Assembly (NCBI GenBank): GCA_002386465.1
Contig: DGIT01000124.1
Coordinates: 8,438 to 40,552, forward strand
DNA: 32,115 bases
Reading direction: 5' to 3'
Source of the DNA: Burkholderiales bacterium UBA4615
Lineage (GTDB): Bacteria; Pseudomonadota; Gammaproteobacteria; Burkholderiales; Burkholderiaceae_E
Made by a program: the position numbers and the translations under genes. Under the pieces are notes generated by a model. It ran no database searches and was not told the origin of the DNA. It saw only the letters and a list, made by a program, of their open reading frames with translations. Below, piece by piece: positions 31,507-32,115 of the stretch; position 1 is the first letter of the stretch, and each line of letters starts with the position of its first letter.

Positions 31507-32115
31507 TCAGAAAGGCTGGCCCGTCAGCAGCGCTTCTCGCCAGCTGTCCCGGACATCACGCAATTGTCTGACGGGGCCGCGCAGCAAGCCCGTCGCGACA
31601 CGCCGAACCATTGCCTTGAGCGATGCATCAGTTACATACTCAACCGGCGACTTGCCATCTACACGCGCAAGCAAAAGCCCGGGCAACAGGGCGGCTGCGC
31701 GCGCCTCGATCGACTCGCCGGGCTCCCAGTCCACAAGGCCGAGATAGCCCTGAGACAGCACATCAAAGGCCGACAGAAAGTCTTCGCGCGCAGACCCGTT
31801 CCATAGGCATTTGAGCAGCAGGTGATTCAGACAGAACGCCAGATCAAACGCCGGATCGCCCCACCATGCGCATTCCGCATCAAGCAGCACGGGCCCCTCA
31901 GGCCCGATCAGGATATTTTTTGGGCTGACATCGCCGTGCACCAGAGCACATCGCGTTGTACGCGTGACCTCCACCAGCTGTTGCAACGCTTCGGACAGGT
32001 CCGGGTGTCGGCGGGCTGTGGCCACCAGATAGGGCTCCAGCCGGATATCGAAAAAGATATCGTCAGTGGGAAACGCTTGGGCCAAGGCTGGTCGTGCCGC
32101 CGAGAAGCGGTGGAT
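31507..32115 (-). CDS. APH-family small-molecule kinase (5' end beyond window)
   Basis: C-terminal part of an aminoglycoside phosphotransferase-fold kinase; the frame stays open to the window edge, so the start is missing. The catalytic loop is LVHGDVSPKNILI (catalytic Asp and Asn), followed by the metal-binding Asp in LLDAECAWWGDPAFDLAF. This fold phosphorylates hydroxyl groups of small molecules: homoserine, choline, sugars, or antibiotics. It is the upstream partner of the enolase-like gene on the same strand, so it may phosphorylate the substrate the second enzyme uses. Antibiotic resistance is not indicated by the context. Confidence 0.88.
   Translation of the reverse strand: MHRFSAARPALAQAFPTDDIFFDIRLEPYLVATARRHPDLSEALQQLVEVTRTTRCALVHGDVSPKNILIGPEGPVLLDAECAWWGDPAFDLAFCLNHLLLKCLWNGSAREDFLSAFDVLSQGYLGLVDWEPGESIEARAAALLPGLLLARVDGKSPVEYVTDASLKAMVRRVATGLLRGPVRQLRDVRDSWREALLTGQPF

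Noticed and set aside
30532..31806. A 424-codon plus-strand frame opposite the enolase-like gene
   Set aside because: Composition is typical of a shadow frame, and the opposite strand matches enolase over its full length.
31507..32115. Aminoglycoside resistance gene
   Set aside because: The APH fold is shared by many metabolic kinases; the operon with an enolase-like enzyme and lack of mobile elements point to metabolism.

Overview
The window is chromosomal DNA from a high-GC betaproteobacterium. The order tRNA-Val, thrS, infC, rpmI, rplT, pheS, pheT, (ihfA) on the minus strand, and the protein sequences themselves, point to Burkholderiales, probably near Alcaligenaceae. That placement is inferred from gene order and remembered protein similarity; no search was run. 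I see no insertion sequence, phage gene, CRISPR array or rRNA, and no stretch over 300 bases without a gene.

Region 1 (1-7110, minus strand) is the conserved translation block: tRNA-Val(GAC), ThrRS, IF3, L35, L20, PheRS alpha and beta, and probably the first codons of ihfA. Three control points are visible. IF3 appears to start at a rare ATC codon. A sigma70-like promoter lies between infC and rpmI. A GC-rich hairpin with a T-run sits immediately before pheS and has the 1:2 / 2:3 / 3:4 pairing layout of an attenuator.

Region 2 (7164-12907) holds diacylglycerol kinase, a divergently arranged iron-type ABC transporter (two-domain FbpB-like permease and FbpC-like ATPase) with a Fur-box-like operator between the two genes, and a large DUF1631 protein.

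Region 3 (13052-16820) is a very tight three-gene operon with 2-base gaps: an OmpV/MipA-like outer-membrane barrel, a class III CoA-transferase family protein closely resembling 2-methylfumaryl-CoA isomerase (Mct), and an acyl-CoA dehydrogenase with the long N-terminal domain of (2S)-methylsuccinyl-CoA dehydrogenase (Mcd). Together they would convert methylsuccinyl-CoA to mesaconyl-C1-CoA and then mesaconyl-C4-CoA. No crotonyl-CoA carboxylase/reductase or mutase of the ethylmalonyl-CoA pathway is in the window. The pair may therefore belong to a degradative route ending in citramalyl-CoA, a step the nearby MaoC hydratase might supply.

Region 4 (17044-30155) is an accessory catabolic zone. It contains a small acidic unknown protein; a HAD-type dehalogenase overlapping a MaoC hydratase; an unknown protein with two similar halves followed by an SDR and an EthD protein; a nitroreductase divergent from an MFS transporter; a flavin monooxygenase with a D-aminoacylase-like amidohydrolase; a DUF1254/DUF1214 protein; and an MDR reductase, a VOC protein and a zinc alcohol dehydrogenase broken by one in-frame TAA.

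Region 5 (30193-32115, minus strand) is a two-gene operon: an APH-type kinase running off the window end, then an enolase paralogue in which two canonical active-site residues are changed (Glu to Asp and His to Ala) while the metal ligands and catalytic lysines are kept. This kinase/enolase-like pair and the OmpV-Mct-Mcd operon are the best candidates for undescribed biochemistry.
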